Of a stretch of DNA of 64,000 nt, positions 33,242 to 44,884 are shown piece by piece (positions within the stretch are counted from its first letter, which is position 1; each line of letters starts with the position of its first letter). This DNA comes from Oceanococcus sp041619555. GTDB lineage: Bacteria > Pseudomonadota > Gammaproteobacteria > Nevskiales > Oceanococcaceae. Where the stretch lies: contig JBFKDQ010000011.1 in the NCBI GenBank assembly GCA_041619555.1, positions 1-64,000 of the forward strand, given 5' to 3'. The notes under the pieces were generated by a model. That model did not search any database. It worked only from the letters and a program-made list of their open reading frames with translations, and was not told where the DNA came from. The position numbers and the translations under genes are program-made.

Positions 33242-33450
33242 TCCGCTCTCAAGACCCGACCAGTGTACGTCGGCTCAGGACTTCAAGGGCAGACGAACGG
33301 CGCCTCCCGCGGACGCCTGTTCCAGCTGGCACGAAGCCTCCGCGCCAGGCGCCGGATTCCGCTACAGGACAGATCGAGCATAATGAGCGGGGGCTGGGGG
33401 CGGCCGAAGGCGCCCGGCCGGCGCGGCGGGATGTGGATCGGGGGCATGCG

Positions 33451-36086
<2,636 letters not shown>

Positions 36087-36096
<10 letters not shown>

Positions 36097-36635
36097 AGCG
36101 CGTCGTAGAGCCAGGCCCTGGCCTTGACCCAGTCCCGCCGCACGGTGCGCTCATTGACCCCCAGGGCTTCTGCGGTCTCGGCATCCGAATAGCCGCTGAA
36201 AAACCGGCATTCCACCACTTGAACCAGGCGCGGACTGAGCTCGGCCAGACGCTTGAGCGCCTCGTCCAGGGCCAGCATCAGGTCCGCGTTTTCATCCGGA
36301 TCCACCGGCATCAGACCCAGACTGGTGTCATCCAGGGAAACCGGACGAACCCCGCTGCCGCGCTTTTCCGCCTGCGTTGCCCGCGCCCGATCAACCAGCA
36401 CCTGGCGCATGGCCGCCGCCGCGGTATTGAGAAAATGCGCCCGGCTGGCAAAGCCCTGCATGCGCGCCAGCTTGAAGAATGCCTCGTTGACCAGCACCGT
36501 GGTGGAAAACGTCTGCCCCGCCACCAGCTTGCGGCGCTCCCAGTGCGCCCGCTTCTTGAGCTCCGCGTACAGCGCCTGATACAGGGCAGCAGCCCCCTGG
36601 CTGGTCAATTCGCCCACCGCGCCTTGCTCCACCAT
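36087..36635 (-). CDS. ECF-type RNA polymerase sigma factor (TIGR02999-like, ECF43-like)
   Basis: The 182-residue sigma factor has region 2 (ALYQALYAELKKRAHWERR, TTVLVNEAFFKLARM, RAHFLNTAAAAMRQVLVDRAR) and region 4 (LVQVVECRFFSGYSDAETAEALGVNERTVRRDWVKARAWLY). This is the class that accompanies Ser/Thr kinases and lacks a linked anti-sigma factor. Kinase phosphorylation is the known activation route for relatives. GGGAGG precedes ATG 36635. The gene is convergent with the kinase, overlapping by 10 bp, instead of lying directly upstream of it. Confidence 0.92.
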
Positions 36636-36750
36636 CGTGCACCTCCCATTTTTTCTTTTCGCTCATTACAACGCGATGGCTCCGACCTGTCCATGGCCGC
36701 CTGCGGTCCTGCTATGATCCGCCCCCGCTTTTTGCAAACTGCCTTGATCC

Positions 36751-37656
36751 ATGTGGTTTAAAAATCTCTGCGTTTTCCGTCTCGCCACGCCCTGGTCCAT
36801 CGCACCCGGCGCGCTGGATGAAATCCTGCAACGCAAGCCCCTGCTGCCTTGCAGCGGCCAGACCGCGCTCAGTCGCGGCTGGGTTCCGCCACGCGCGGAA
36901 GATGGCAATCTGGTGGAAGCGCTGGTGCCGCATCTGCTGATCGCGCAGGGCACCGAGGAGAAAATTCTGCCCGCCTCGGTGGTCAATCAGGAAGCCAAGG
37001 AACGCGCCCTGCGTTTCGAGGAACAGCGCGGCTACAAACCCGGCCGCAAGCAGATGAGCGACATCAAGGATGAGGTCACCCTCGACCTGATGCCGCGCGC
37101 TTTCGTGCGGCGCAAGCAGGTGCGCGCCTGGATCGACACCGAGGAACGCTGGCTGGTGGTGGACACATCCACCGCAGCGGCGGCGGAAAACCTGATCGAA
37201 CACCTGCGCGCCACGGTTGACGGCCTGCCCTCCATCGCCTTGGTCGAGCCCAACCTCGCCCTGTCCGCCACCCTGACCGAATGGCTGGCCAAGAACAGCG
37301 CCCCGGGCCGCTTCGAGATCGAAGATGAATGCGAGCTGGTCGGCAGCGAGGAAACCAAGTCCACCGTGCGCTACCTGCGTCATCCACTGAATACCGAGGA
37401 AATCCGCAAGCACATCGCGGCCGGCAAGCGGGTCAGCAAACTTGCCCTGTCCTGGAATGACAAGCTGTCTTTCGTGCTGCATGACACCGTGCAGATCAAG
37501 CGCCTGAAGTTTCTCGACATGGAAGCCGATGATGCCAATGGCCAGGATGCCGATGCAGAACAGCAGTTCGAAATCGATTTCACGCTGATGAGCAGCGAGC
37601 TGCGCGTGATGCTGAGCGAACTTTGCGCCATGATTGGGGCCGAAACTTCGGAGTAG
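36751..37656 (+). CDS. rdgC: Recombination-associated protein RdgC
   Basis: RdgC forms a ring around duplex DNA and restrains RecA. The 301-residue protein begins MWFKNLCVFRLATPW and has the typical GWVPPRAEDGNLVEALVPHLLIAQGTEEKILPASVVNQEAKE region. Its length matches the family. It is divergent from the ECF sigma gene and is followed after 6 bp by an unknown gene that appears to be in the same transcript. Confidence 0.96.
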   Translation: MWFKNLCVFRLATPWSIAPGALDEILQRKPLLPCSGQTALSRGWVPPRAEDGNLVEALVPHLLIAQGTEEKILPASVVNQEAKERALRFEEQRGYKPGRKQMSDIKDEVTLDLMPRAFVRRKQVRAWIDTEERWLVVDTSTAAAAENLIEHLRATVDGLPSIALVEPNLALSATLTEWLAKNSAPGRFEIEDECELVGSEETKSTVRYLRHPLNTEEIRKHIAAGKRVSKLALSWNDKLSFVLHDTVQIKRLKFLDMEADDANGQDADAEQQFEIDFTLMSSELRVMLSELCAMIGAETSE

Positions 37657-37662
37657 AACATC

Positions 37663-38673
37663 ATGGACAAGGCTGAGCGGCTGCTGCAGGCGCATTTGGA
37701 TTTCGAACTGAACCGCTGGACCGGGAAAACTTGTGCCGCCGATTTGCAAGCGCTGCTGGATCAGCTCTGGTCCTGGGCCGAGAACACCAGCCTGCAACAA
37801 CTGCTGGACGCCGACACCGCGGTGGATACCACGCTGCGCTGGATCGATGACTGGTATCTGCCGGATACCGTGACCCTGCTGATCGGCACCTTGACCAAGC
37901 GCCTGATCCACCTGCCCATCAACGAAGCCACCCGGGTTGGCGACGTGGTCGATGAGCAGCTGTTTGAAGCCGCTGTTGATCTCGTCGTCGAACTGGAAAG
38001 ACTGCGCGAAAGCCTGATCCAACGCGCCACCGAAAGCCCGATCTACGCGATGCTGATTTCCAATGTGCTGTACAGCGGCATTCGCGATTATCTGACCGGT
38101 GAGAATGCGGTCACCAGCAAGGTGCCTGGCATGTCTTCGCTGCTCAGCAAGGGCGCCTCGGCGCTGAACAAGCGCATGCCCGGCCTGGAGACCGCAATCG
38201 AGGACCGGCTGCGCAAATACATCAGCAACAACGCGCAGAAAAGCATTCGCCTGAGCCAGAAATTTCTCCTCGAATCGCTGACCGAAGAACAGATCCGCCG
38301 GCTCGCCGATCAGATCTGGGACCAGGGTCAGCACACCCAGCTGACCATCAGCGCCATGGTCAGCGACGACGAAATCGACCGCCTGGTCAGCTTCGGACTG
38401 GCGATCTGGCAGGACCTGCGCCAGAGCAGCTACATCCATGAACTCATTCGCGAAGGCATTTACGGATTTTACGACGGCTATGGCAGCGAAAGTCTGCAGG
38501 TCCTGCTGGAGCATATGGGCCTGAACCGGGCCGGCATTGGCAGCGAGATGCAGACCCTTCTGCCCGGTCTGCTGCAGAACGCCCACGCCACCGGCTTGCT
38601 GAAAACCTGGCTGGAGCCCCGCCTGAAGGCCTTTTACGATTCGGCGGCCTGCCGCAGCCTGCTCGACGCCTGA
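37663..38673 (+). CDS. Conserved-looking hypothetical protein downstream of rdgC
   Basis: The 336-residue protein is helical throughout and has no signal peptide or clear membrane segment. Amphipathic stretches occur (LLQAHLDFELNRWTGKTC near the start, and around 170-200 RMPGLETAIEDRLRKYISNN). No catalytic motif is recognised. It begins six bases after the rdgC stop without an obvious ribosome site, so translation may be coupled to rdgC. A role beside RdgC is inferred from position alone. Its stop codon falls in an 11-bp tandem repeat. Confidence 0.78.
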   Translation: MDKAERLLQAHLDFELNRWTGKTCAADLQALLDQLWSWAENTSLQQLLDADTAVDTTLRWIDDWYLPDTVTLLIGTLTKRLIHLPINEATRVGDVVDEQLFEAAVDLVVELERLRESLIQRATESPIYAMLISNVLYSGIRDYLTGENAVTSKVPGMSSLLSKGASALNKRMPGLETAIEDRLRKYISNNAQKSIRLSQKFLLESLTEEQIRRLADQIWDQGQHTQLTISAMVSDDEIDRLVSFGLAIWQDLRQSSYIHELIREGIYGFYDGYGSESLQVLLEHMGLNRAGIGSEMQTLLPGLLQNAHATGLLKTWLEPRLKAFYDSAACRSLLDA

Positions 38674-38723
38674 ATCAGACCTGAATCAGACCTGAATCAG
38701 GCCTGCATCAGGTCTGAATCTGA
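38669..38723. repeat. Five tandem 11-bp repeats at a convergent gene junction
   Basis: Units are CCTGAATCAGA (38669), the same (38680), CCTGAATCAGG (38691), CCTGCATCAGG (38702) and TCTGAATCTGA (38713). They contain the stop codons of both the rdgC-linked gene and the YheT-family gene. Because the unit is 11 bp and nearly palindromic (CTGA-TCAG), TGA falls in all three frames on each strand. Confidence 0.9.
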
Positions 38724-39679
38724 TCCTGCAGCCAGGCCACCAGACGGCGTTCCAGCCAGAAGTCCAGGGCTCCCCGTGGACCCGCACCGATAAATCCAAC
38801 ATGGCCGCCATGGCTGGCCAGTTCCAGACGGACGCCAGGCGCCAGATCGGCCGCTGCGGGCACGATCTCCGGACGCATGAACGGGTCATCCTTGCTATGT
38901 ACGATCAGGGTCGGCTTGCAAATCTGCCGCAGATACGGTCGACACTGAGTCCGGACATAGTAATCACGCGCGCCCGAAAACCCGTTCAACGGCGCCGTCC
39001 AGGCTTCATCGAAGACCAGAAAGTCCGGCGCCGCCAGCGTGCTGACGAGATTCACCCGTGCGGGCAGGACAACCCTTGCCGCCTTCAATTGCGCGGCCTG
39101 CTTCAACTGCCCCAGCAGACGGCGCTGGTAGATCCGCGAGAAGCCCTCGCGCATGCGCAGCGCGCAGGGTTCAAGTTCGAATGGCACGCTGGCCGCGGCG
39201 ACGAGGTCAGCCGGATAATCCTGGCCTGCCTCACCGGCCGCCTTGAGCACCACATTGCCACCCAGTGACCAGCCCACCGAGGCGATTGGCGAATCCGGGC
39301 ACTGACGACGCAAACGGTGCAGCAAGGCGAGCAGATCGCCGGTATCCCCCTGGTGGTAGGCCTGCGGCAAACGATTGGGCTCTGCCCCGGCGCCACGCAA
39401 CTGCAGCATGACCCCACCCCAGCCCTGAAGCTGCAATTGACGGGCGGTGGCTCGCAGATACTTGGATTCGAAGCCACCGGTCAGGCCATGCACCAGGACC
39501 GCGATCGGCGCGCCATTCTCCGGCCGCGCAAACCAGCCCAGGTCGATGAAATCTCCATCCGGCAACTCCCAGCGCTCGCGCTCGAAACACAAGGCTGGGG
39601 TCGGCCGGATCAGAGCCGGCAGCAAGGTCTGCAGATGCGCATTCATCAGCATGGGATGGGCACGGAAATCCGCCGCCAC
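38708..39679 (-). CDS. Alpha/beta hydrolase, YheT family
   Basis: The 323-residue hydrolase has VLVHGLTGGFESKYLRATA, RGAGAEPNRLPQAYHQGDTGDL, the nucleophile elbow GWSLGGN, and a late catalytic HGGHVGFIG. This is the YheT family, related to esterases, with unknown physiological substrate. The start chosen is GTG 39679, with AAGGA seven bases upstream; a TTG at 39700 is possible. It ends inside the 11-bp repeat array and lies 32 bp downstream of ampD. Confidence 0.9.
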   Translation of the reverse strand: MAADFRAHPMLMNAHLQTLLPALIRPTPALCFERERWELPDGDFIDLGWFARPENGAPIAVLVHGLTGGFESKYLRATARQLQLQGWGGVMLQLRGAGAEPNRLPQAYHQGDTGDLLALLHRLRRQCPDSPIASVGWSLGGNVVLKAAGEAGQDYPADLVAAASVPFELEPCALRMREGFSRIYQRRLLGQLKQAAQLKAARVVLPARVNLVSTLAAPDFLVFDEAWTAPLNGFSGARDYYVRTQCRPYLRQICKPTLIVHSKDDPFMRPEIVPAAADLAPGVRLELASHGGHVGFIGAGPRGALDFWLERRLVAWLQDQIQT

Positions 39680-39710
39680 GATGCGTCCTTCTGAGCTCAA
39701 CGCAGACTGC

Positions 39711-40277
39711 TCACGCCCGGTCCAGTGGCGCCGGCGTCAGCGCACGACGAAACTTCCGCCAGGCGAAGTACGGGCCGGGATCGGTTTTTCGTCCGGGTGC
39801 AATGTCGCAATGCCCAACGATGCGCTCCGCGCTGATCTGCGGATACCGGCGGCGCAACAGGCGCGTCAGCCGCAGCAACTGCCGGTACTGGGCCTGCGTA
39901 TAGCCGCCCGCATCCGTGCCTTCAAGCTCGATTCCGATCGAAAAGTCGTTGCAGGACGGGCGTCCCTGAAAACTCGACACCCCGGCATGCCAGGCTCGTA
40001 GATCAAAGGGCACGAACTGGATCATCTGCCCGCCTCGGCGGATGAACAGATGCGCGGAAACACGCAACTGATGGATTTCCGCGAAAAATGGATGCGCCGC
40101 GGCGTCCAGCTGATTGCGGAACAGCTGCTCGACCGCAGGGCCGCCGAATCGCCCCGGCGGCAGGCTGATGCCATGAATCACCAGCAGACTGATGTCCGCA
40201 GGATCCGGGCGGGCATCATGGTTCGGGGAAAGGCACTGGCGAACGCCGGTGAGGCAGCTGCGCGAATCAATTCTCAT
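39711..40277 (-). CDS. ampD: 1,6-anhydro-N-acetylmuramyl-L-alanine amidase AmpD
   Basis: AmpD cleaves the anhydromuropeptides released in peptidoglycan turnover, allowing recycling and keeping AmpR-type regulators quiet. The 188-residue protein has zinc ligand contexts LLVIHGISLPPG, LRAWHAGVSSFQGR and IVGHCDIAPGRKTDPGPYFAW. No signal peptide is present, so it is the cytoplasmic enzyme. ATG 40277 overlaps the end of the upstream phosphopantetheinyl transferase gene. Confidence 0.95.
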   Translation of the reverse strand: MRIDSRSCLTGVRQCLSPNHDARPDPADISLLVIHGISLPPGRFGGPAVEQLFRNQLDAAAHPFFAEIHQLRVSAHLFIRRGGQMIQFVPFDLRAWHAGVSSFQGRPSCNDFSIGIELEGTDAGGYTQAQYRQLLRLTRLLRRRYPQISAERIVGHCDIAPGRKTDPGPYFAWRKFRRALTPAPLDRA

Positions 40278-41031
40278 CGACGAAGTCTGCGATGCAATGT
40301 GGGCGGCCGCAAGCCTGGAGCCCGCCATCGGCGAGCGGCTGCAGTTCCTGCCAGCGTGCCGCCAGGCCACCAGCAAAATCAAGAAGCTCAAAGACTTGCG
40401 GGCGACCCGCAGCGGCGGGATGCGCCAGGCTCAGCACATGCTCATCCAGTTGCCACTGCCAGAAGCCATCTGGCGCCGCAGGGTTGCGCCAGCCCTGCCC
40501 GGCCCAGGCAAATGGGGGCAGGCTCGCAAAACCGCTGACGCCGCTGCCCAGCGCCTTGCTCCAGGCCTCCCGCGCCGACCACAAGCACAGGCTTTGCCTG
40601 GCGCGCTCATCCGCCGGCAGCGTGGCCAGCCCATCGCGCTCTTCAGCGGCGAAAAACCGCGCAGCCAGGGCCTGCCAGCGGACCCTTCGCGACCGCTGCT
40701 CCACATCCACACCGACCGCTTGCCCGGCCAGCGCCACGACCACACAGCCCGCCGTGTGGCTCAGGCTGAAATCCAGGCCGCCTGCCGGCTGATCCAGCAC
40801 CGGCTTGCCGGACGGCGAAGACGCCAGCACGACATGAGCTGGCTGGATTCCCAGCGCCCTTGCCAGGACCCAGCGCCGCAGACTCCAGGCCAGCGCGCGC
40901 TGACGCCGGCCTTCACCGTGCGCCATGGATGCCAGCACCTTGCGCTCCGACGCGGTCAACAAGAGCGCGCTTTCCGCAGCCAGCGCGGCGACCGACGAGC
41001 GACAGACCCAGACCTGAATGTCGCCGGGCGT
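40267..41031 (-). CDS. 4'-phosphopantetheinyl transferase, Sfp/AcpT superfamily
   Basis: The 254-residue protein transfers phosphopantetheine from CoA to carrier proteins. It has LDFSLSHTAGCVVVALAG, the metal-binding GVDVEQRSRR, and the second motif FFAAEERDGL ... LWSAREAWSKALG. The two-domain size indicates an Sfp-type rather than AcpS-type enzyme. It overlaps ampD and starts five bases after the first DUF4105 gene. No polyketide or non-ribosomal peptide genes are in the window. Confidence 0.9.
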   Translation of the reverse strand, partial: TPGDIQVWVCRSSVAALAAESALLLTASERKVLASMAHGEGRRQRALAWSLRRWVLARALGIQPAHVVLASSPSGKPVLDQPAGGLDFSLSHTAGCVVVALAGQAVGVDVEQRSRRVRWQALAARFFAAEERDGLATLPADERARQSLCLWSAREAWSKALGSGVSGFASLPPFAWAGQGWRNPAAPDGFWQWQLDEHVLSLAHPAAAGRPQVFELLDFAGGLAARWQELQPLADGGLQACGRPHCIADFVDEN

Positions 41032-41035
41032 CATT

Positions 41036-43009
41036 TCAGAAATAGTGAAACAGGGTGAAGCCAAGCTGCTCTCCCGCCGGCGCGAAATGGCGCGCGACCT
41101 CCATCCGCAGACCCCAGGCCGCCCCGAACTGCCATTGCTGACGCAGGGCAAGCTGGCGCAGATGGGACTTCAGCCGCGCGCGCTCATCCGCCGTCCCGGC
41201 CTGCATCAGCAGGCCGAGGCCGCGCCCCTCAATGTGCCAGTCCCAGCGCTCGCCCCAGCGCCCCTGAACCCCCATCAACAGACCTCCGGCCAGTCCCCGC
41301 TCCGCATCCAGCGCGCCCCCGAGCAGGCCACGCACCTGTCCCATCAGCCAGAGCAGCACCCCCGGCGCGGGCGCCCAAGCCCCGCCCAAGCTGCCCTGCG
41401 CGAAGATCATTCCGTGCCCATCAGGCCCATTGCGCGCATAGCCCTGATCAAGAATCCAGGACCAGGGCTTGAAAAACGCATCGCGCGGGCTGCGCGACTC
41501 GATCCGCAACAGGCTCAGTTCCTGCAGGCGCAGTTGCTGCTGGCGCAAACTGAAACGCACATCCAGAACTGCAATGCCCTGCCCGTCGACATAGCCGGGC
41601 GATGCATCCAGCACATCGTGCATGACCGGGCGCCAGGCCAGTTGCAAGGCCGGCGAGCCCCCGCGCCGAAGCCCCGCGCCCAGCCCGACACGCTGGCCTG
41701 CCTGCGCCTGTTCCGGCGCGGCGGGCGCGGCGATCTCGGCAAACGCCTCGCCCGCCGGCAGACGACTTCGCCAGCGCAGCATCTGCCGCGCCAGCCGCTG
41801 CAGGCGGACGGAGTCCAGCAGCCCATCCACACCATTGATCCAGGCCCGGTTCTTGAGTTGATATGCCGTCCAGTCATGCGCGAGTTCGGCCAGCTGGATC
41901 TGATCGCGCAGGGGCAGATTCAGGGGCAGCGGCGGCTCGGCTGCGGCCGGCTGCAGCAGATGCAGCAGCTGCGCGCGCAGGGCGGGTGCAAGCCCGGCAA
42001 TGCGCGCACTGAGCAGCGTGTGCACGGCCGGGCGGTAATCAACGGACGCCACCAGATTCTTCTCATGCAGCCGGCGGATGGTGTCCACCGGCGCCACCCA
42101 CAGGCCGAAGCCAGCGCTCAGATCCAGATCCGGCCGCGCCACGTCCAGCAGGGCCAGCAGCTGAAAACTGCAGTTTTCATCCAGAAAGAAATAGTCGAAG
42201 GCGGCCTCGCGCAATTCCCAGAGATGCGCGAGCAAGCGATCGATCTCGGCTGGCGCAAGCTTCAGCCGGTACTCCCAGAGATCGCGATTCTCGATGCGCG
42301 CGTACTCCTCCACCTTGGCGTAATAGGGATATAGCCCGAAACGCCCGGCAAAACCGCCGGTCAGCCCCTTCCAGGCGAAATCCAGATCCTGCACGCCATC
42401 GGACTGCGCCGCAAAATTGACCGCCCAGGCCAGCAGAGGGCTGCCGTGGGCCTCTTCGCCATCCAGGCGCAGCAGGGTATGGCCGAACATCGAAGACGGA
42501 TTGTTCAGATAGGCCGAAGCGAAAACCAGGGTGATCCGGGTGCTCGCCAGTTGCTGTCGCCAGACCTCGAATGCCGGGCATTCCGGTGCCGGCCAGGCGC
42601 TCGCCCGGGCCGGCAAGACGCTGCGCAGATAACCGGCACGAGCGGGAAAACGACACTGGAAGGGCGTCTGACCCGGCCGTTCTGCCGCCAGCGCCGCCAG
42701 GCTCGCCGTCAACTCCAGAACGGGATCTGACGCCCCATCCGGCGCCAGAAAGAAGGCCTCTGTATCGATGCGACTGCGACCACCACCGGGCGGCAGATGC
42801 AGAAGGCGCTGCCAGAGCGGGTGCTGCGCCAGCAGTGCGTGCGCCGCATCCGTTTCCTGCGCCGCGGCTGCGCAAGGACCGGCGCCCGCCAGCAGCACCA
42901 TGCCAGCGCATACAAGCGGCCCAAGCCGGCGGCGCCACCGGCCGCCGCGCCTGCCCCTCGAAGCCGTGCGGGCAGGGGGACACAAGAGACTGCGTGGTCT
43001 GTCGGCCAA
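41036..43009 (-). CDS. DUF4105 (Lnb N-terminal-domain-like) envelope protein, copy A
   Basis: A protein of about 657 residues with a basic N-terminus and a signal-like helix (PLVCAGMVLLAGAGPCAAAA). The DUF4105 domain carries H177 in SMFGHTLLRLDG and C280 in DENCSFQLLALLD, the pair expected of its papain/NlpC-like fold. The C-terminal third is rich in alternating residues and may form an outer-membrane beta barrel. The start is uncertain: TTG 43009 lies right after the stop of copy B, and no ATG with a ribosome site exists nearby. It is the downstream member of a tandem pair. Confidence 0.82.
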   Translation of the reverse strand: MADRPRSLLCPPARTASRGRRGGRWRRRLGPLVCAGMVLLAGAGPCAAAAQETDAAHALLAQHPLWQRLLHLPPGGGRSRIDTEAFFLAPDGASDPVLELTASLAALAAERPGQTPFQCRFPARAGYLRSVLPARASAWPAPECPAFEVWRQQLASTRITLVFASAYLNNPSSMFGHTLLRLDGEEAHGSPLLAWAVNFAAQSDGVQDLDFAWKGLTGGFAGRFGLYPYYAKVEEYARIENRDLWEYRLKLAPAEIDRLLAHLWELREAAFDYFFLDENCSFQLLALLDVARPDLDLSAGFGLWVAPVDTIRRLHEKNLVASVDYRPAVHTLLSARIAGLAPALRAQLLHLLQPAAAEPPLPLNLPLRDQIQLAELAHDWTAYQLKNRAWINGVDGLLDSVRLQRLARQMLRWRSRLPAGEAFAEIAAPAAPEQAQAGQRVGLGAGLRRGGSPALQLAWRPVMHDVLDASPGYVDGQGIAVLDVRFSLRQQQLRLQELSLLRIESRSPRDAFFKPWSWILDQGYARNGPDGHGMIFAQGSLGGAWAPAPGVLLWLMGQVRGLLGGALDAERGLAGGLLMGVQGRWGERWDWHIEGRGLGLLMQAGTADERARLKSHLRQLALRQQWQFGAAWGLRMEVARHFAPAGEQLGFTLFHYF

Positions 43010-43011
43010 AA

Positions 43012-44877
43012 CTAGAAACTTCTCTGCAGTCGCAAGCTCAAACTTGCATCGGCTTGCTGTTCGAATTCCAGCCGCATGGCCCACTGCCCAGAGAGGGGAT
43101 AGGCCAGACTCGCCGCGACCCGGGTGCTTGGTCTCGCAAACTTGAAGTCCTGCAGGCGGCTGACCCGCAAAAGGGCGCCCAGACCGCGCCTCAGATACAG
43201 CAGATTCAGTTCCGCTCCCAGCTGCGGCGCCAGGCCGCGACTGCCCAGCCGGCCCAGCAGCAGGCCGCTGAAGGCCAGATTCGGCAGGACTTCCCAGCTC
43301 CGCCCCCAGCCCCCTTCGGCGAACCATTCCAGGCATTCATCGCAACGCCGCGATTCACGCTGCGCCCCGAACCTGAGCCGCCAGGCCGGCTCAAGATCCA
43401 CCGCCAAAGCGCTCAGAGGCGGAGCGAGTTTGTCGAGTTTGAGCACATCGAACTGGTGCAACGCCCAGGAACCATTGCGACCACCCCCCAATTGCACATC
43501 GCCCAGCACCAGCCCGCTGCCGGAAAGATCGGACTGCGCCAGCAGATCCTGATGAAACGCGGTATAGCCAATTGCCGCGACCCCTTCACCCCGGTCCGAA
43601 CGACCGAAATCGGCATAGATACGCGAGGTTCGCATGCCGGCAGCCGGGCTCGGACGGGCCTGTCGAGGCGGATCTGCAGCGGTTCCGGGCGGCCAGGCCA
43701 GACGTTGCCGCAAGACGGCATTCTTGCGCTGCTGCCAGGGCTCAAGCGCCTCTCCTTCCAGCGCCGCCATGCGGTAGTCGACGTATTCGAGCAGGAAATC
43801 CAGGGCCAGAACCTGCTGCTCGGCGCTCGCCTCAGCCCATGGATTTGGATCGAAACGCTCCGCGCGCAGCTGCTGGTTCAGCCGACTTTGCATGTCCGGG
43901 GGCAAGGCGTCAAAACGCTCATGCAGGCTGCGCTGGGCGGATGGCCAGTAGCGCACGGCCTTGACCAGGTGGCCAGGCGCCGACCGGTCCAGATCATGCA
44001 GTCTCTGAAACAGTTCCACCGGCGCATACCAGAGACTGACATCCGTTACGAAATCCTCGCCCAGCACCAGGGCCAGCAGTTCGGCCTGGCGATAGGAGCA
44101 GTTCTTGCTCAGGAAGTAGTACTGAAACTCCATCCCCAGCAGTTCACGCAGGTGCAGCACCAGCATCTGCTGCTGCCAGGGGCTGAGCACCAGTTCGTAC
44201 TCCCAGACATCACGCGATTCGGTGCGTGTGTAGACCTGATCATGGGTGTAGTAATAGCGATCGGAAAACCCGGAAACATAGCCACCGAACAGGCCACGCA
44301 ACACGTAGACCACGGTCGGCTCGTTCTCGGGCACGGCGGCGCCGAAGTTCACGCTGATATCCAGCAAGCCACGGGTACTGCTCGCGCTGCGGGTATTCAT
44401 GCGCAACAGGGAATGGCCGAAACTGGAAGCCGGATTGCCAAAATAGCCGCTCACCAGCATCAGGCTGATCGATTGCAGTTCGGCGAGATTGACCCAGGCT
44501 TCGAGCCGCGGACAACTTACCGCAGGCAGTGGCCGGGATAACTCGCGGTCCAGCCACATCGCTCTGGCGGGAAAGCGGCAACGGGCATGGGTCTCATCGT
44601 CGGATTGCGCAGGCAGGGACAAGGCCGTGATCGTGGCCTGCAATTCGGCCAGCGGATTCTGGCGCCCGTTCGGCGCCAGATAGAAACGCGGATCCGTGAC
44701 CTCGCCGCGCTGGCTCTCGGTATCAAAATGCAGCAAGCCAAGCCAGACCGGCTCGCGCGCCAGCCGCGCCAGATCCATCGCGCTCGCCTGTTGCGACCAC
44801 AGGCCCATGCACAGCATCAGCAGCACAAAACACGGACGAAAAAAACGGGCGCCTATGCGCCCGTACTCCATTCCCAT
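43012..44877 (-). CDS. DUF4105 (Lnb N-terminal-domain-like) envelope protein, copy B
   Basis: The 621-residue paralogue of the following gene has the same landmarks: H155 in SSFGHSLLRM, C260 in SKNCSYRQAELL, the arginine-containing CRFPAR motif, and a C-terminal barrel-like region ending LSLRLQRSF. The signal peptide is RFFRPCFVLLMLCMGLWSQQASA. The first codons (from ATG 44877, or ATG 44871) coincide with an intrinsic terminator belonging to the DUF3015 gene upstream. A start further in would lose the positive charges needed for export. Confidence 0.85.
   Translation of the reverse strand: MGMEYGRIGARFFRPCFVLLMLCMGLWSQQASAMDLARLAREPVWLGLLHFDTESQRGEVTDPRFYLAPNGRQNPLAELQATITALSLPAQSDDETHARCRFPARAMWLDRELSRPLPAVSCPRLEAWVNLAELQSISLMLVSGYFGNPASSFGHSLLRMNTRSASSTRGLLDISVNFGAAVPENEPTVVYVLRGLFGGYVSGFSDRYYYTHDQVYTRTESRDVWEYELVLSPWQQQMLVLHLRELLGMEFQYYFLSKNCSYRQAELLALVLGEDFVTDVSLWYAPVELFQRLHDLDRSAPGHLVKAVRYWPSAQRSLHERFDALPPDMQSRLNQQLRAERFDPNPWAEASAEQQVLALDFLLEYVDYRMAALEGEALEPWQQRKNAVLRQRLAWPPGTAADPPRQARPSPAAGMRTSRIYADFGRSDRGEGVAAIGYTAFHQDLLAQSDLSGSGLVLGDVQLGGGRNGSWALHQFDVLKLDKLAPPLSALAVDLEPAWRLRFGAQRESRRCDECLEWFAEGGWGRSWEVLPNLAFSGLLLGRLGSRGLAPQLGAELNLLYLRRGLGALLRVSRLQDFKFARPSTRVAASLAYPLSGQWAMRLEFEQQADASLSLRLQRSF
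44839..44864 (-). terminator. Intrinsic terminator embedded in the 5' end of the DUF4105 copy B gene
   Basis: On the minus strand the 8-bp perfect stem ACGGGCGC/GCGCCCGT with loop ATAG is followed by TTTTTTT. It lies 20 bp after the DUF3015 stop codon and covers codons 5-13 of the DUF4105 copy B gene. Confidence 0.85.
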
Positions 44878-44884
44878 TCGGGCG

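Noticed and set aside
36712..38586. 624-residue open frame antisense to rdgC and the gene after it
   Set aside because: It crosses two well-supported genes on the other strand and has no ribosome site or recognisable domain.
41018..44541. Large plus-strand frames opposite the two DUF4105 genes
   Set aside because: Their Arg/Pro/Gln-rich composition is typical of antisense frames, while the minus-strand products have signal peptides and conserved motifs.
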